Of a stretch of 64,000 bases of DNA, positions 61,575-64,000 are shown in pieces. The notes beneath the pieces were generated by a model. The model saw nothing but the letters and a program-made list of their open reading frames with translations, was not told the DNA's origin and did no database searches. The first letter of the stretch is position 1. Each line of letters starts with the position of its first letter. This stretch comes from VSJD01 sp964617825 (GTDB lineage: Bacteria > Verrucomicrobiota > Kiritimatiellia > JAAZAB01), in contig CAZTWL010000024.1 in the NCBI GenBank assembly GCA_964617825.1, positions 1 through 64,000 on the forward strand. The letters are read 5' to 3'. The translations under genes were made by a program, and so were the position numbers.

Positions 61575-62495
61575 TCAAGTTGTCGCTTCTCCCGCTCCGC
61601 TCCCGCCGCCCGGCGCCGCCATGACCAGAAACGAATTGGCAAACTGGGGAAACTTGCCGTCAAGGACGATAGTCCGCCAGGCCTGCGGTTCGTTGAACAG
61701 CTTGAGACGTTCCTGGTCGTAATTCGGCGCATCGGTCAGCAGGTGATTGGCCGATGGCAGGCACACATCGCTGAAGATTTCCACGGGCAACTTGTAATCC
61801 GGATGCGGATAATAAAAGGTTTGTTCGCCAAAACCGCCGGCGCGCAACAGCCGGCTCAACTCATCGCGCGAAAACGTTTCGGCAACGCCTCCGGCGGGAT
61901 AGCCCTCGATCCCGTCGAACTGGCGCCCGGTATGGTCGTCCCGGGCGCCGGCGAAATATTTCAGTCCCAGCCTGTTTTCCACGGCCAGGATCAACACCCC
62001 GCCCGGCTTAAGCACCGCAGCGATCCGGCGCAGCAGCGTCCCGTACGGATCAAGCGTCTGAATGAAAGCGCGCGCATATTCCAGGACGCCAATCAGGGTA
62101 ACGTAATCGAACGCGCGCTCGAGCGGCATGTCCATGAAATTGCCGGCCATGATCTCCAGATTTGCCCGATCGGCATGGCGGCGCTCGATAATCCGGCTGC
62201 GTTTTTCCGATAATTCCACCGCCGTTACCCGCGCCACACGCTCGGCGAACAAGCCGGTAAGCGCGCCGCAGCCGGCGCCGATTTCCAGGAGCGCCGCATC
62301 TCGCCGAAACGAATACCACTCCAGCAGGTTGCGGCGTTCCGGTGAAAGATGGTAGAGCAATGGCCAGCGGTCATCGTGCGCCAGGACCGTCATGAACTCG
62401 CCCGGTTTTTCAACAAGTTTCAGGAGTTCATCTTCGACGGCCCCATCCGAGTAGGCATCCGGCCCGTTATAGTATTGGCGATTGAGCGTTGGCAT
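61575..62495 (-). CDS. Class I SAM-dependent methyltransferase
   Basis: A 306-residue protein with motif I ALLEIGAGCGALTG, an acidic VTAVELSEKR strand end and FDYVTLIGVLEY. It methylates an unknown substrate, possibly a surface glycan, given its neighbours. The ATG at 62495 follows GGAAGG by about 11 bases; a longer frame would extend into the ABC gene's downstream region and is unlikely. Confidence 0.85.
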   Translation of the reverse strand: MPTLNRQYYNGPDAYSDGAVEDELLKLVEKPGEFMTVLAHDDRWPLLYHLSPERRNLLEWYSFRRDAALLEIGAGCGALTGLFAERVARVTAVELSEKRSRIIERRHADRANLEIMAGNFMDMPLERAFDYVTLIGVLEYARAFIQTLDPYGTLLRRIAAVLKPGGVLILAVENRLGLKYFAGARDDHTGRQFDGIEGYPAGGVAETFSRDELSRLLRAGGFGEQTFYYPHPDYKLPVEIFSDVCLPSANHLLTDAPNYDQERLKLFNEPQAWRTIVLDGKFPQFANSFLVMAAPGGGSGAGEATT

Positions 62496-62574
62496 AATCA
62501 AACAAACCTTCCATAGCATCCAGGCGGACGCGCAACCCTTGTCGTCCGGCATTTGTTTTCGGCCTGGCGGCCAC

Positions 62575-63810
62575 TCATACCCGCCGGATCCGGATTGCGC
62601 TGTCCAGGTCGTAGCAGCCGACCATCGGCATGGCCGACGCTGTTTCGAACAACAGGATATCATAGAGACGATGATAGACAACCATCGTATCGCCTTTATA
62701 ACCGGTGCACCCCAGCGACAAAGCATAACGACCGGATTGCGCGTTCAACGTCTGGTTGAACTCCACGCTGACGCTATCGCCCTTGGAGTAGGAACCGGTG
62801 GGCACCTGCTTGAATTGCGTATTGGTCCCGGTAAGCTCCAAACCCTTCAGGTCTTTAATCGTAAAAGCAAAGATAGGATCCTGCACGGCCGCGTGGAATT
62901 TGACTTGCATGCGGATCGAAAAACGCCGGCCATGCTGCAGGATCCGGACGGGACGGTCCTGTTCGTCGAACAAGCCATAGTCCACAATCTCAGCCTGTCC
63001 ATCGCCATAGACCAAGGCATCCGGGTTGGCGGCCAGGGATGGCGCGCCCGTGGGCGGACCGGCCAAGGGCGCGCCAGCGTAGCAATTGGCCATCAGTTGC
63101 TTGTAGACATCCACGGCTTCCTTGGAATCGGCGTCAACGATCATGCGGCCTTTGTCCAGAACCATTGTCCTGGAACAATAGCGCAGAACACTATCGAGGG
63201 CATGCGTGACGAGCAGGACCGTTTTGCCGGCGGCCCGAAACTCATCCAATTTGCGGAAGCAGCGCGCCTGAAAATTCAAGTCGCCCACGGCCAAGGCTTC
63301 GTCCACAATCAGAATATCGGGATCCACCTGGATGGCCACGGCAAATGCCAGGCGCACGAACATGCCGCTGGAATAATGCTTGACCGGCTGATCCATGTAA
63401 TCGCCGATATCCGCAAAAGCGATGACATCCTCGCGGCGCGCTTCCATTTCCCGGCGGGAATGGCCGAGCAGTATCCCGTTGAAATAAAAATTTTCCAACC
63501 CGGTCAGCTCCGGATTAAACCCGGCGCCCAATTCCAGCAGGGCGGCCACTTTGCCGCGCGCATCCACCGTGCCGGAGGTTGGCGTCAGAATGCCGGCAAT
63601 CAGCTTCAGCAAGGTCGATTTTCCCGAGCCGTTGCGGCCGATAATGCCGATGGTCTCGCCGGACCGGACGGCCAGATTGATATCCTGCAGGGCGCAGTAA
63701 TCCTGATGGCATTTTTTGCGGCCGCAATGCAGGATTTCTTTAAGCCGGTCGCCCGGATGATGGTAAAGCTTATAGGCCTTGGTAACATGTTCCAGTCGAA
63801 TGGCATTCAT
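62575..63810 (-). CDS. Polysaccharide ABC transporter ATPase, Wzt type
   Basis: A 411-residue protein. The N-terminal 245 residues are an ABC ATPase with Walker A GRNGSGKST, signature YSSGM and Walker B ILIVDEAL, of the O-antigen/teichoic-acid export class. The C-terminal 150 residues form a Wzt-C-like beta-sandwich (IVDYGLFDEQDRPV, then IFAFTIKDLKGLELTGTNT) that binds the glycan end. The start at 63810 fits the family. The partner Wzm permease is not in the window. Confidence 0.9.
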   Translation of the reverse strand: MNAIRLEHVTKAYKLYHHPGDRLKEILHCGRKKCHQDYCALQDINLAVRSGETIGIIGRNGSGKSTLLKLIAGILTPTSGTVDARGKVAALLELGAGFNPELTGLENFYFNGILLGHSRREMEARREDVIAFADIGDYMDQPVKHYSSGMFVRLAFAVAIQVDPDILIVDEALAVGDLNFQARCFRKLDEFRAAGKTVLLVTHALDSVLRYCSRTMVLDKGRMIVDADSKEAVDVYKQLMANCYAGAPLAGPPTGAPSLAANPDALVYGDGQAEIVDYGLFDEQDRPVRILQHGRRFSIRMQVKFHAAVQDPIFAFTIKDLKGLELTGTNTQFKQVPTGSYSKGDSVSVEFNQTLNAQSGRYALSLGCTGYKGDTMVVYHRLYDILLFETASAMPMVGCYDLDSAIRIRRV

Positions 63811-63876
63811 AATGCACCGGGCAAAAAACCGGAACAAACGAGCACGGGTCACTCCCCGGAAAACACGTTTTCAATC

Positions 63877-64000
63877 CTAATATTGCGCCGGCAAAAACAA
63901 CCGTGGAGTCCAGATCCAAATGGCATAAAAGCCGATTCCCATGATGGCGCCGGCCAGATTGGCCACCAGATCCCCAAAGGAGCAGGAGCGCTGAAGCAAA
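63877..64000 (-). CDS. VanZ-like membrane protein, 5' end outside the window
   Basis: The last 40 codons of a frame that continues beyond the window end. The residues QRSCSFGDLVANLAGAIMG match the C-terminal QRF-x-R-S-x-S-x-x-D-x-x-x-N-x-x-G pattern of VanZ-family proteins, followed by a short hydrophobic tail. It sits upstream of the Wzt-like gene on the same strand. Function unknown. Confidence 0.55.
   Translation of the reverse strand, partial: LLQRSCSFGDLVANLAGAIMGIGFYAIWIWTPRLFLPAQY

Noticed and set aside
1..64000. CRISPR arrays, insertion sequences, prophage or rRNA genes
   Set aside because: No regularly spaced repeats, transposase or integrase motifs, or rRNA sequence were seen in the window.

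Overview
The window looks like a chromosomal segment from a Gram-negative bacterium of the PVC superphylum, most likely Lentisphaerota or Kiritimatiellota. This is inference. It rests on the mix of GH123/DUF4091-like hydrolases, CBM9-like proteins, a DUF4838 protein, a choice-of-anchor Q beta-helix protein, many Gfo/Idh and xylose-isomerase-like TIM-barrel enzymes, and lipopolysaccharide-type genes (LpxL-like acyltransferase, GmhA, Wzt-like ABC ATPase). No rRNA, CRISPR array or insertion sequence was seen.

Region 1 (1-8.4 kb, + strand) is a carbohydrate-catabolism cluster. It holds a ceramidase-like enzyme cut by the window edge, three sugar-phosphate isomerase/epimerase-type TIM barrels, a class I xylose-isomerase homologue with one altered metal ligand, a Gfo/Idh/MocA oxidoreductase, a frameshifted membrane-protein gene and a GntR-type regulator. 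Region 2 (8.4-20.6 kb, + strand) holds two tandem pairs, each a GH123/DUF4091-like hydrolase followed by a CBM9-like secreted protein. It then has a sialate-O-acetylesterase family protein, a D-2-hydroxyacid dehydrogenase and a large glycosidase-like protein without a signal peptide. A plausible reading is that secreted enzymes trim an N-acetylated glycan and cytoplasmic epimerases and dehydrogenases process the released sugars.

Region 3 (20.6-28.2 kb) mixes intact and decaying genes. A frameshifted C-terminal fragment of a glycosidase-like gene lies 1.3 kb before an intact relative, next to a beta-helix protein. A C-terminal remnant of a GH95-like gene follows, ending at a good terminator, and then a DUF4838/CBM9 protein on the opposite strand.

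Region 4 (28.4-46 kb) is mainly housekeeping: a FAD-linked oxidase, a glycerophosphodiesterase, an aldose epimerase, nth, a serine hydrolase, dxs, xseB, xseA, rny, a 5-formyl-THF cyclo-ligase, rarA, and pheS-pheT. A strongly structured intergenic stretch precedes rarA and is a candidate noncoding RNA. Region 5 (46-64 kb) has a stand-alone AICAR transformylase, another large glycosidase-like protein, an LpxL-like acyltransferase, tRNA-Lys, fusA, pabB, a TMEM175-like channel, a lipoprotein, a PIG-L deacetylase, an MFS transporter, rplU-rpmA-obgE behind a near-consensus promoter, and a surface-polysaccharide block (gmhA, methyltransferase, Wzt-like ATPase). It ends with the C-terminus of a VanZ-like membrane protein.
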